Shown here piece after piece: positions 8,612 through 17,055 of a stretch of DNA of 64,000 nt. How positions within the stretch are numbered: the first letter of the stretch is position 1; every line of letters begins with the position of its first letter. Made by a program: the position numbers and the translations under genes. Under the pieces are notes generated by a model. It saw nothing but the letters and a program-made list of their open reading frames with translations, was not told where the DNA came from and ran no database searches. This DNA is from Promicromonospora thailandica (GTDB lineage: Bacteria; Actinomycetota; Actinomycetes; Actinomycetales; Cellulomonadaceae): assembly GCF_024171955.1 (NCBI RefSeq), contig NZ_JAMTCS010000017.1, positions 43,744 through 107,743 of the forward strand. Reading direction: 5' to 3'.

Positions 8612-9560
8612 GCGAGGCCGGGGGCACGCCCAGGCGGGACAAGGCGTCCCGGACCGACGTGCCCGGGGTGGCCGCCAGGGCCGCGAACGCCGTGGACCGG
8701 TCCACGCCCGCCACCAGCATGACCAGGGCGGCCCGCAGGTCGCCGTCGGTCGCGGCCAGGGCGTTCTCGCAGACGTCGGGCTCCAGGTCGGTCGCCTGCG
8801 TGAGCAGCCGCACCAGGCGGCGGCGCAGCTTGGCGTTGGTGGCGAGCACCTCGACCATGAGGTTCGAGTAGGTCTTGCCCAGGCGCACCATCACCGCGGT
8901 CGAGAAGGTGTTCAGCACCATCTTCTGGGCCGTGCCCGCCTTCATCCGGGTGGAGCCCGTGATGGCCTCGGGTCCGGTGTTCACCAGGATCGGCACGTCG
9001 GCCTTGGGCGCGAGCAGCGCGAACGGGTTGGAGGCCAGCAGCACGGTCCGGGCGCCGCGGGAGCGGCCCATGTCGAGGGCTCCCCCGACGTAGGGCGTGT
9101 TGCCGCTGGCGGCGATGCCGAAGACCATGTCGGCCGGCCCCACGTCGGACACCAGCGCGGCGCCGGCGTCGGCGTCGTCCTCCGCGCCCTCGACCGCCTT
9201 CTTGAAGGCGCCCAGCCCGCCGGCCAGGTGCGGAACGAACATCTCCTCGCCCACGCCGTAGGTGGGCAGCAGCTCGGCGGCGTCGAGCAGGCCCATGCGG
9301 CCCGACGTGCCCGACCCGACGTAGTGCACGCGCCCGCCGGCGCGGATGCCCTCCACGGCCAGGTCGACCGCCTCGACGATGCGCGGGTGCGCCGCGCGGA
9401 CCGCCGCGATGACCGCGGCGTCCTCGTCGGTGATCATGCGCACCATGTCCGCCGTGGAGACCACGTCGATGTCACGGGTACGCGGGTTGCGCTCCTCGGT
9501 GGGTGAGACCGGGCGTGGCGCCGACTGTGCGTGCCGTTCGAATCCCGCCTCCGCGATCAT
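8604..9560 (-). CDS. murQ: N-acetylmuramic acid 6-phosphate etherase (MurQ)
   Basis: This is a cytoplasmic SIS-domain enzyme that removes the D-lactyl ether from MurNAc-6-phosphate to give GlcNAc-6-phosphate, a key step of peptidoglycan recycling. The chain has 318 residues from the ATG at 9560, which has GAAAGGGG upstream; an apparent 92-residue extension overlaps nagZ and is rejected. The sugar-phosphate loop GSGTSGRMG, the EAITGSTRMKAGTAQK signature and the C-terminal UBA-like tail are all present. It is the last gene of the SBP-MalF-MalG-NagZ-MurQ series, 52 bases after nagZ. Confidence 0.95.
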   Translation of the reverse strand: MIAEAGFERHAQSAPRPVSPTEERNPRTRDIDVVSTADMVRMITDEDAAVIAAVRAAHPRIVEAVDLAVEGIRAGGRVHYVGSGTSGRMGLLDAAELLPTYGVGEEMFVPHLAGGLGAFKKAVEGAEDDADAGAALVSDVGPADMVFGIAASGNTPYVGGALDMGRSRGARTVLLASNPFALLAPKADVPILVNTGPEAITGSTRMKAGTAQKMVLNTFSTAVMVRLGKTYSNLMVEVLATNAKLRRRLVRLLTQATDLEPDVCENALAATDGDLRAALVMLVAGVDRSTAFAALAATPGTSVRDALSRLGVPPASPR

Positions 9561-9612
9561 CGGCGTGCCCCTTTCCTTCGCTGGTCCTGTGCTCTGCACT
9601 GCTGTCCGTCGT

Positions 9613-11310
9613 TCATCGCCCCGGTGGCCGGTCGCCCCGCAGGCGCGCGACGGCCGCGGACGCGTTCGCCCGCCCCGTCCCGCACGCCACCACGACCGCG
9701 GGGCCACCGTCACGCAGCGCCCCGAACCAGTCGCCGACCGGCCCCGGGAGGCCCGTGTGCACCACGACAAGGTCCGGCCGCACGGCCCAGAGCTGTTCCA
9801 GCCGGGCCCGTTCGGCCGAACCCGGGACGGGCTCACGGGTGATCACGACGAGCGGTTCGCGACGCGGTGCACTCTTGGACAACCGTCCAGGAAATTCTGC
9901 ACCACGTTCGGGACTGCTCTTGTCGAGATCCGCCGATACACCGTACCGGGTGAATCGGGCAATAAGCACGGCAAGTCCGGTTTCATCGAGGCCGAGCTCG
10001 GCCGGGACCGGCCCGGAGGCGTCCTGACCAGGCACGTCGTCCGGGTACACCCGAGCGCCGGGCCAGGCGGCCGCGAGCGCCGTCTGGACGTGCCGGGCGG
10101 TGCGGCCGGCGGCGTGGTCCAGCCGGGTGCGCAGGTCGGCGACGTCGGGTACGGCGTCGGGCGGTAGCGGCACGAGGGGCGCAGCGCCACGCACGTGCAC
10201 GACGGCGTCCGCGATCCGTCCGCCGAGGTCGGCGAGCTCCGCGAGCGCCTCCTGGGCGGCGTCGGGGCCGGTGCGCGCGCCGGCGGCGGCGCGGCGGTCG
10301 CGGATGTCGGCCACGAGGGTGCGGGTGCGGGCGGCGGACTCCTCGAGCCGGTCGACGCTCACGCGCCCGGCGGCCACGGCCGCCGCGAGGGCGTCGTACG
10401 CCTCGGTGTAGAGGGCGGGGTCGAGGCCGAGGCAGAGCAGGTCGGCCCCGGCCTCGACGGCGCGGACGGCGGCCTCGCCGACGGTGCCGGTGAGTCGGCG
10501 CAGGGCGCCCATGTCGAGGGCGTCGGTGATGATCGGGCCGTCGTGGCCGAGCTCGCGCAGCAGGCGGGTGGCGGCGGGCTCGACGGAGGCGGGCGCGGGT
10601 CCGATCGCGGGGTAGAGCACGTGGGCGGTCATGACGGCGTCGAGCCGGGACTGGTCGCGTGGGCCCTCCTCGGGGCGCAGGGCCTGCGCGAAGGGGGCGA
10701 GGTCGCGGGTGCGGACCACGTCGAGCGGTGCGTCCACGACCGGCAGCCCGACGTGGGAGTCCACGGTGGTGGCCCCGTGTCCCGGGAAGTGCTTGCCGCA
10801 GACGCCGACCCCGGCGCTGCGCACGCCCCGGGCGAACGCGATGCCGTGCCGGGCGACGACGTCGGGCGTGGTGCCGAAGGCGCGGACGCCGACCACGGGG
10901 TTGTCGGGTTCGGAGACGACGTCGAGCACGGGGCTGAGCACGAGGTCGATGCCCGTGGCGGCGAGCAGGCGGCCCAGGGCCCGGCCGGCGTCGAGGGAGA
11001 CGGCGGGCCCGCCGGGGTGCGCGCCGAGCGCGGCGGCGCCGGGCAGGGACGACCCGTCGGCCGCCTCGAGGCGCGATACGTCGCCGCCCTCCTCGTCGAC
11101 CGCGACCAGGAGGTCCGGTGAGACGGCGTGCAGCGCGGCGGAGAGGAGAGCGGCGGTCTCGACGTCGGGCGTGTTGCGCGCGAAGCAGACGACGCCGGCC
11201 AGGCCGGCGCGGGCGGCGTCGGCCAGCCAGGCCGGGACGTCGGTGCCGGAGGCCTCGAAGCCCGGCAGGAGCACGCCGTTGACCGCGCGGACGGTGCGTT
11301 CGTCGCTCAC
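9613..11310 (-). CDS. nagZ: Glycoside hydrolase family 3, NagZ-type beta-N-acetylhexosaminidase
   Basis: It probably cleaves GlcNAc from GlcNAc-MurNAc or muropeptides. The chain has 565 residues. The first 340 form the GH3 TIM barrel, with the NagZ hallmark KHFPGHG followed by the Asp-Ser-His catalytic dyad loop, and the nucleophile Asp in ITDALDMGAL. About 200 more C-terminal residues form an alpha/beta domain, as in the longer Gram-positive NagZ proteins rather than the 340-residue enteric form. No signal peptide is visible, so it should act inside the cell on imported sugars. The GTG start lies seven bases after the upstream permease stop, so the genes are co-transcribed. Confidence 0.9.
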   Translation of the reverse strand: MSDERTVRAVNGVLLPGFEASGTDVPAWLADAARAGLAGVVCFARNTPDVETAALLSAALHAVSPDLLVAVDEEGGDVSRLEAADGSSLPGAAALGAHPGGPAVSLDAGRALGRLLAATGIDLVLSPVLDVVSEPDNPVVGVRAFGTTPDVVARHGIAFARGVRSAGVGVCGKHFPGHGATTVDSHVGLPVVDAPLDVVRTRDLAPFAQALRPEEGPRDQSRLDAVMTAHVLYPAIGPAPASVEPAATRLLRELGHDGPIITDALDMGALRRLTGTVGEAAVRAVEAGADLLCLGLDPALYTEAYDALAAAVAAGRVSVDRLEESAARTRTLVADIRDRRAAAGARTGPDAAQEALAELADLGGRIADAVVHVRGAAPLVPLPPDAVPDVADLRTRLDHAAGRTARHVQTALAAAWPGARVYPDDVPGQDASGPVPAELGLDETGLAVLIARFTRYGVSADLDKSSPERGAEFPGRLSKSAPRREPLVVITREPVPGSAERARLEQLWAVRPDLVVVHTGLPGPVGDWFGALRDGGPAVVVACGTGRANASAAVARLRGDRPPGR

Positions 11311-11317
11311 GTGCGGC

Positions 11318-12148
11318 TCACGCCTTCACCGCGCCGGACGTCAGGCCCGAGGCGAGGCGGCGCTGCACCAGGATGAAGAAGATCATCACGGGCACGGTGA
11401 TGATCGTCGAGGCGGCCATGATGGCGCCCCAGTCGTTGGCGTGGACGCCGAAGAACGAGCGCAGGCCGATGGCCACGGTGTAGTTCTCGGTGGTTCCGCC
11501 GAGCATCGTCATGGCGAAGATGAACTCGTTCCATGCCGTGATGAAGCTGAAGATGCTGGTGGCGACCAGGCCGGGTGCGACGAGCGGCAGCAGCACCGAG
11601 CGGAACATGCGGCCCCAGGTGGCCCCGTCGAGGTAGGCGGCCTCCTCGAGCTCGACCGGCACCGCGGCGACGAACCCGCGCAGCATCCAGATCCCGAACG
11701 GCAGGGCGAGCGCCACGTACACGACGACGAGGCCGAGCAGCGTGCCGAGGAGCTGCAGGTCGCGCACCTGCACGAACAGCGGGATGACCAGCGCCTCCAG
11801 CGGCACCATCTGCACCACGAGCACGAGCATGAGGATCTGGGTGCGCATGCGGAACCGGAACCGCGCCACCGCGACGGAGGCCAGCAGCGCGAGCAGCGCG
11901 GAGACCAGCACGGTGGCGAGCGCCACGACCAGGGAGTTGCGCAGGTAGCCGCCGAACCCGCCCTCGCTCAGCACGAACGTGTAGTGCTCGAGCGTGGGCT
12001 CGGCGGGCCAGAAGCTGCTGGTGTGCCCGGCCTGGGCGTCCAGGGAGCTGTTCAGCATCCAGTAGACGGGGAACAGCGTGAACACGAGCAGGAGGGCGAC
12101 CAGCACGCCCTTGCCGGCCTGCCGCGCCGGGGAGCGTCGTGCGCTCAT
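11318..12148 (-). CDS. Carbohydrate ABC transporter permease, MalG type
   Basis: This is one of two membrane subunits of a CUT1-type sugar importer. The chain has 276 residues with six hydrophobic segments. The EAA loop that contacts the ATPase is clear (EEAAYLDGATWGRMFRSVLLPL region, about residues 190-210). The ATG overlaps the MalF stop as ATGA. There is no ATPase gene in the cluster, so a shared MsiK-like ATPase elsewhere is the likely energiser, as is common in actinobacteria. Confidence 0.92.
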   Translation of the reverse strand: MSARRSPARQAGKGVLVALLLVFTLFPVYWMLNSSLDAQAGHTSSFWPAEPTLEHYTFVLSEGGFGGYLRNSLVVALATVLVSALLALLASVAVARFRFRMRTQILMLVLVVQMVPLEALVIPLFVQVRDLQLLGTLLGLVVVYVALALPFGIWMLRGFVAAVPVELEEAAYLDGATWGRMFRSVLLPLVAPGLVATSIFSFITAWNEFIFAMTMLGGTTENYTVAIGLRSFFGVHANDWGAIMAASTIITVPVMIFFILVQRRLASGLTSGAVKA

Positions 12149-13134
12149 CGTTCCTCCTCCGCGAGCACGGTGCGGACGTAGACGGCGGTGATCGCGAGCA
12201 GCAGCAGCGTGAGGAGCACGGCGATCGCGGAGCCGAACCCGTACCGGTTCTGCCCGAACGACTCGACGTACGACCACACCCCGAGGTTCAGCACCGATCG
12301 ATTCGATCCCGCGCCGCCGGGCATGAGGTACACCTGCGCGAACACCTTGAAGTCCCAGATGGTCGACAGGATGATCACGACGGCGAAGACCTGGCGCAGC
12401 TGCGGCACGACGATCGAGAAGAACCGCCGGAACGCGCCGGCGCCGTCCATCTCGGCCGCCTCCAGCATCTCCTTGGGCACGCCGAGCAGGCCGGCGAGCA
12501 CCGTGACCGCCACGAACGGGAAGCCGTGGTGGATCACGTTGAGCAGCACGATGGCGTAGAACGTCCAGCGGCCGGTGAACCAGTTGGTCGGGTCGTCCAG
12601 CAGGCCCAGGTTCATCAGGGTGTCGTTGAAGACGCCGCGGTCGGCGTCGAAGATCCACACCCACACGTAGGTGCCGGTGACGGCGGGCATGGCCCAGGCC
12701 GCCATGATGGCGCTGGAGGTGACCGTGCGCCAGAACGGGCCGAGGGAGGCGAGCAGCACCGCGACGGCCGTGCCGAACACGACCGTGCCCGCCACCGACA
12801 GCACCGCGAACCCGACGGTGTTGGGCAGCACCACGGTCCACAGCTCGGGCGCCGTGAGGATCTCGGTGTAGTTGCGCAGGCCGATCCAGTTCGGCTCGCC
12901 GGTGGTGATCTCGCGCAGGCCGTAGTCCTGCAGCGAGAAGAGGAACACCCGCACGAGCGGCCACAGCAGCAGCACCGCGAGGACGAGCAGAGCGGGGGCC
13001 AGCAGCAGCCAGGGCCGCGCGGCGGCGGCCCTGGCCCTGCCCGACCAGCCGCCCGACCAGCCGCCGGCCGCCCGGCCGGCCCCCGCGGGGGCCTGACCGG
13101 ACGACCGCGGCGTGGGTGGTGCCTGCGCGGTCAT
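12145..13134 (-). CDS. Carbohydrate ABC transporter permease, MalF type
   Basis: This is the second membrane subunit of the sugar importer, with 329 residues. A flexible Gly/Ala/Pro-rich N-terminus of about 40 residues precedes six transmembrane helices. The EAA loop reads EAAEMDGAGAFRRFF in the last third. The ATG overlaps the stop of the binding-protein gene as ATGA, and its own stop overlaps MalG as ATGA. The substrate is inferred from downstream nagZ and murQ to be an amino sugar such as GlcNAc-MurNAc or MurNAc. Confidence 0.92.
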   Translation of the reverse strand: MTAQAPPTPRSSGQAPAGAGRAAGGWSGGWSGRARAAAARPWLLLAPALLVLAVLLLWPLVRVFLFSLQDYGLREITTGEPNWIGLRNYTEILTAPELWTVVLPNTVGFAVLSVAGTVVFGTAVAVLLASLGPFWRTVTSSAIMAAWAMPAVTGTYVWVWIFDADRGVFNDTLMNLGLLDDPTNWFTGRWTFYAIVLLNVIHHGFPFVAVTVLAGLLGVPKEMLEAAEMDGAGAFRRFFSIVVPQLRQVFAVVIILSTIWDFKVFAQVYLMPGGAGSNRSVLNLGVWSYVESFGQNRYGFGSAIAVLLTLLLLAITAVYVRTVLAEEER

Positions 13135-14426
13135 CCAGCGCCGTTCAGCACGCTCGTCATCTCCTCTGCCGCCGCGGCCGACGCCGTGGCGACGTCCTGC
13201 TCCCCGGAGAGGATCGACTGCATCATGGTGCTCGTCGTGAGCTTGGCCTGCACCGCGCCGTAGGTGGGCGCCGCGGGCACGGAGGCGCCGCCGTCCACGA
13301 ACTGCTCGGCGAACGGCGCCACCAGCGGGTCGGTGCTGGCGAGCGTCTCGTCCAGGAGCGACACCTGGCCCGGGAAGTACCCGGACTGCTCGGCCCACTT
13401 CTGGGCGAACTCACCGGTCGTCATCATCTCGATGAACGTCCAGGCCAGGTCCTTGTCCTCCGCGGTCTCGAACATGCTCAGGTGGGAGCCGCCCAGCACC
13501 GACGGCGCGATGCCGCCGTCCTGGCCCGGGATCGGCACCGCGGCGAACTTGCCCTCCATGTCGGCGTTGGCCTCGACGATCGCGCCCGGGGTCCACGACC
13601 CCATGACGGCCATGCCGACGTCGCCCGCGGCGAACGCGTCGAGCACGTCGGTCTCGCGCCACGTCGTCGCACCCTCGGACGAGTAGCCGCCCTCGGTGGC
13701 CAGGCCCGTCCAGAACCCGATGCCCTCCTGGGCCTCCGGGCTGTCGAGGTGCGAGGTCCAGGTGTCGCCCTCGAGCGTGGCGACCTCGCCGCCCGCACCC
13801 CACACCCACGGGTACACGGTGAACTCGGCGTCGCCCGGCACGGCCACGGCGATCTTGTCCGGGAACTCCTCCTTGAGCGCCGCCGCGGCCTCCTCGAGCT
13901 CGTCCCACGTGGTGGGCGGCTCGACGCCGGCCTGCTCGAACATCTCCGTGTTGTAGACCAGCGAGCGCACGCCGGCGTACCAGGGCATGCCGTAGAGCTG
14001 CTCGTCGTAGGTGCCCGCCTCGACCAGGCCCTCGACGAGGTCGTCGGTGACCCCGGCGCCGGACACGTGCTCGTCGAGCGGGGCCAGCGCGCCGGCGTCC
14101 GCGAACTCCGGGGTCCACGTGGTGCCCGTCTCGGCCACGTCCGGCGTCGTCCCGCCCGCGATCGAGGTCACGAACCGGTCGTGGGCGTCGCCCCACTCGA
14201 CGAACTCGACGTCCAGGGTCGCGCCCGTCTCCTCCTCGAACGCGGCGGCGACCTCGTCGAAGAAGTCGTCGGCGTCGGGGTTGGTGCCCTGCATGATCCA
14301 GACGCTGAGGGCGCCGTCGCCCTCGCCGGAGTCGCCGCCGCTACCGCCGCCGCACGCTGCCGTCGTGGCGGCCAGGAGCACAGCTCCCGTGGCCGCGGCC
14401 ACGGACCGCCGCATCGCTCGATTCAT
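13131..14426 (-). CDS. Extracellular sugar-binding lipoprotein of ABC importer
   Basis: This is a solute-binding protein of 431 residues (CUT1 family). The N-terminus is a lipoprotein signal: basic MNRAMRR, a hydrophobic Ala/Leu core, then a lipobox-like T-A-A-C followed by a Gly/Ser linker; the -3 residue is Thr rather than the usual Leu. The mature protein has the two-lobe SBP_bac_1 pattern. The ATG at 14426 has GAAAGGA upstream, and longer reading starts lack such a site. As the first gene of the operon it sets the specificity, probably for a cell-wall amino sugar, judging from nagZ and murQ downstream. Confidence 0.92.
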   Translation of the reverse strand: MNRAMRRSVAAATGAVLLAATTAACGGGSGGDSGEGDGALSVWIMQGTNPDADDFFDEVAAAFEEETGATLDVEFVEWGDAHDRFVTSIAGGTTPDVAETGTTWTPEFADAGALAPLDEHVSGAGVTDDLVEGLVEAGTYDEQLYGMPWYAGVRSLVYNTEMFEQAGVEPPTTWDELEEAAAALKEEFPDKIAVAVPGDAEFTVYPWVWGAGGEVATLEGDTWTSHLDSPEAQEGIGFWTGLATEGGYSSEGATTWRETDVLDAFAAGDVGMAVMGSWTPGAIVEANADMEGKFAAVPIPGQDGGIAPSVLGGSHLSMFETAEDKDLAWTFIEMMTTGEFAQKWAEQSGYFPGQVSLLDETLASTDPLVAPFAEQFVDGGASVPAAPTYGAVQAKLTTSTMMQSILSGEQDVATASAAAAEEMTSVLNGAG

Positions 14427-14471
14427 CGTTCGGCTTCCTTTCGCTCGGTGCCGCGAGAGTAGCCAGGTGAT

Positions 14472-14484
14472 ATTTCTGAGAAAT
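14472..14484. promoter_or_regulatory. Palindrome upstream of sugar importer operon (candidate MurR operator)
   Basis: ATTTC-TGA-GAAAT is a perfect palindrome with a three-base centre, 46 bases upstream of the binding-protein start and inside an AT-rich promoter region. A MurR/RpiR regulator gene lies 2.6 kb away. Assigning this site to that regulator is inference. Confidence 0.4.
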
Positions 14485-14595
14485 GAACTTCCCAATACGC
14501 GGCATTGCGTGGAGATTACTGACGCAAAGATGCATCTGCTAGGGGTGTTACCAAACCGTGATTGCCCATCATGACACGGCGCGCCAGGGCCGGCC

Positions 14596-15642
14596 CTAGG
14601 GCACGCGCGCGGTCCATTCCGGGGTGCCGAACTTGCTCTCGACGAGCCCCGCGGCCAGGTCCCACTCGCGCTGCGTGATCTCGCCGGGCACGGTGCGGTA
14701 CCGGGCGCGGAACGACGCGTCGAGCGCGTCGATCACCTCGGCCCGGCTCAGCCCGGTCTGCGAGCGCAGGGGGTCCACGCGCTTGTTGGCGCTGCGCGTG
14801 CCCTTGTCGCTGAGCTTCTCGCGGCCGATGCGCAGCACGTCGGTCATCTTGTCGGCGTCCATGTCGTAGGCCATGGTCGCGTGGTGCAGCACGGCGCCCC
14901 CGGCGAGCCGCTTCTGAGCGGCGCCGGCGATCTTGCCGGCGGGCGAGGCGATGTCGTTGAGCGGCACGTAGGTGGCGTCGATCCCGAGCCCGTGCAGCGC
15001 CCCGACCACCCAGTCGTCGAGGAACGCGTAGGAGCGTTCGAAGCTGAGCCCGTCCACCAGGGAGCCGGGCACGTACAGCGAGTAGGAGATGGTGTTGCCG
15101 GGCTCCATGAACATGGCGCCACCCCCGGAGATCCGCCGGATCACGCGGGCCCCGTGCCGCGCGGCCCCCTCGGTGTCGACCTCGTTGCGCAGCGACTGGA
15201 ACGATCCGATGATCACCGCGGACTCGTCCCACTCCCAGAACCGCAGGGTGGGTCCGCGGCGGCCCGCGCCGAGCTCCTCGGTGAGCACCTGGTCGAGCGC
15301 CACGTTGAGCAGGGGCGAGACCGCGGGGGTGCGGATCACCTGGAACTCGTGGTCCTCCCAGGCGGTCGCGTGGCCCAGCGCGCGCCGGGTGGCCACGGCC
15401 ACGGCGTCGGCGTCGAACCCCACGGCGGTGGCCCCGTCCAGGGCTCCGCGCACCGCCTCGGTGAGCTGCGCCTTGGAGGCGTCGGCGGGCAGGCCGTCCA
15501 GCGCCTCCCCCATGGCCTCGAGCGCCTCGTCGGGCTCGAGGAAGAAGTCCCCGCTCACCCTGGTGCCGGCCAGCCGCCCCGCGGCCAGACCGGTCTCGAC
15601 ACGAACCAGCTTCCCGGATGGAACCTTGTACTCTCCTCGCAC
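14596..15642 (-). CDS. Lipoate-protein ligase family protein with N-terminal accessory domain
   Basis: This is a BPL/LplA/LipB-family ligase of 348 residues, likely attaching lipoate or a related acyl group to carrier-domain lysines. Residues 1 to about 95 resemble the small LplA accessory domain (EYKVPSGKLVRV start, GDFFLEPDEALE). Residues 110-330 are the catalytic domain, with RRISGGGAMFMEPGN and the key Lys in SPAGKIAGAAQKR. In E. coli LplA the accessory domain is C-terminal, so the order here is reversed. The GTG at 15642 follows TACTGT (15649-15654) by six bases (leaderless). It is divergent from the sugar kinase, with no evident tie to the mur genes around it. Confidence 0.82.
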   Translation of the reverse strand: MRGEYKVPSGKLVRVETGLAAGRLAGTRVSGDFFLEPDEALEAMGEALDGLPADASKAQLTEAVRGALDGATAVGFDADAVAVATRRALGHATAWEDHEFQVIRTPAVSPLLNVALDQVLTEELGAGRRGPTLRFWEWDESAVIIGSFQSLRNEVDTEGAARHGARVIRRISGGGAMFMEPGNTISYSLYVPGSLVDGLSFERSYAFLDDWVVGALHGLGIDATYVPLNDIASPAGKIAGAAQKRLAGGAVLHHATMAYDMDADKMTDVLRIGREKLSDKGTRSANKRVDPLRSQTGLSRAEVIDALDASFRARYRTVPGEITQREWDLAAGLVESKFGTPEWTARVP

Positions 15643-15820
15643 GTGTTCACAGTAGGCGACGGTGCCTGCGGTGTCCGACGCCGGATCCCGCCTGAGGTAC
15701 GGCAGGTGAGGTCCCGGCGTCGGGCACATCCGACTTTTGGCACAATGGCGCCGCAGAACAGACCATAATTTCCTCCTCTCTTTAGACAACCTTGCCCTGG
15801 TTTCGTGTCAGAATGACCGG

Positions 15821-16951
15821 GTGTCCGAACTCGCACTGGGTATAGATGAAGCGGCGGTCGACGCCTGGGTCGTCGCTCTCGACGTGGGCGGCAGCGGCTC
15901 GCGCCTGGTCGCTGAATTCGGCAACTCCGTGAACCCCGAGCGCATCAGCCTGAACGGCCGCGCCGTCAAGGTGAACCACCGGGGCAGCGACGCCCCCGCG
16001 GTCGTCGCCTCCCTGTGCCAGTCGTTCAACGCGTGGGCCGCCCGCATGGGTGTGCACGGCATGAGCGACGGCAGCACCGCGCCCGTCGCGTCCGCGGCGG
16101 TCGGCATCACGGGCCTGACCTCGCTCGTCGAGAAGCCGGTCGAGGTGCACGACATCCTCGCCCGCGAGCTGCGCACCAACCGCACCGCCGTCGCGGGCGA
16201 CGCCCTGACCGCCCACCTCGGCGCGCTGCGCGGCCGCGCGGGCGCCGTCCTCTCCGTGGGTACGGGCGCCGTGGCCTTCGGCTACGACGGCGCGAGCCGC
16301 TGGCGCCGCGCCGACGGCTGGGGCCACCTGCTGGGCGACCTCGGCGCCGGTGTCTGGGTGGGCGGCGAGGCCCTGCGGGCCGCCGGCCGCTACCACGACG
16401 GTGCGAGCCGCGGCGGCTCCAAGCGCCTGCTGGACGCCGCCGTCGCCAAGTTCGGCCTCATCGAGAGCTGGCCCAACCAGTTCTACAAGAACACCCAGCG
16501 CGCCCGGCAGCTCGCCTCGATGGCCCCCGAGGTCATCATCGCGGCGGCCGAGGGCGACGCCGTCTCCATCCGCATCCTGGAGGAGGCGGGCCGGCACCTC
16601 GCCGACACGCTGTCCAGCGCGCTCGGCCGCGGCATCCCGCCGCTGGCCTCCACGACCGGCCGCCTGGTGCAGGAGGAGTCGCCGCTGACGGTGTCGCTCA
16701 CCAAGCACCTCTCGGAGGACCGGCCCGAGGTCTCGCTCGTGCCGAGCGGCGGCACGCCGCTCGACGGCGCGCTGCACCTGGCGCGCAAGCTGCGCGACAC
16801 GCCGCAGTCGGTGGCCGGTTTCCGCCCGTGGCTGACCGTCCGTGTCGACGGCCACCACACCAGCGGTGAGGCCGCCGAGGACACGAACGCCAACGAGATC
16901 CTCACCGCCGAGCTGTCCGCCACCGAGCTCCCGGGTGACGACTTCCAGTGA
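15821..16951 (+). CDS. BadF/BadG-family N-acetyl-sugar kinase (MurK/NagK-like)
   Basis: This is an ASKHA-fold sugar kinase of 376 residues. It has the phosphate-1 loop DVGGSGSR near residue 28, the phosphate-2 loop SVGTGAVAFG, GHLLGDLGAG, and the adenosine loop PSGGTPLDGA near the C-terminus. BadF-type kinases of this class phosphorylate GlcNAc and, in Clostridium MurK, also MurNAc; MurNAc-6-phosphate is the MurQ substrate, so this gene supplies the missing step between importer and MurQ. The GTG at 15821 follows CAGAAT (15809-15814) by six bases; an upstream in-frame ATG at 15737 would overlap that promoter and is rejected. Confidence 0.85.
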   Translation: MSELALGIDEAAVDAWVVALDVGGSGSRLVAEFGNSVNPERISLNGRAVKVNHRGSDAPAVVASLCQSFNAWAARMGVHGMSDGSTAPVASAAVGITGLTSLVEKPVEVHDILARELRTNRTAVAGDALTAHLGALRGRAGAVLSVGTGAVAFGYDGASRWRRADGWGHLLGDLGAGVWVGGEALRAAGRYHDGASRGGSKRLLDAAVAKFGLIESWPNQFYKNTQRARQLASMAPEVIIAAAEGDAVSIRILEEAGRHLADTLSSALGRGIPPLASTTGRLVQEESPLTVSLTKHLSEDRPEVSLVPSGGTPLDGALHLARKLRDTPQSVAGFRPWLTVRVDGHHTSGEAAEDTNANEILTAELSATELPGDDFQ

Positions 16952-17055
16952 CCGGCGGGCGGCCGATTCGTTCCTTCACACCCCGTTGTGCCCGAATCCC
17001 CGGTACGGGTGTATGTTCCGAGCCCTAGGCCTACCACCCGAACCCGGGAGATGCG

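Noticed and set aside
9561..9836. 92-residue N-terminal extension of MurQ
   Set aside because: It overlaps the end of nagZ. The family starts at the internal ATG at 9560, which has a GAAAGGGG site.
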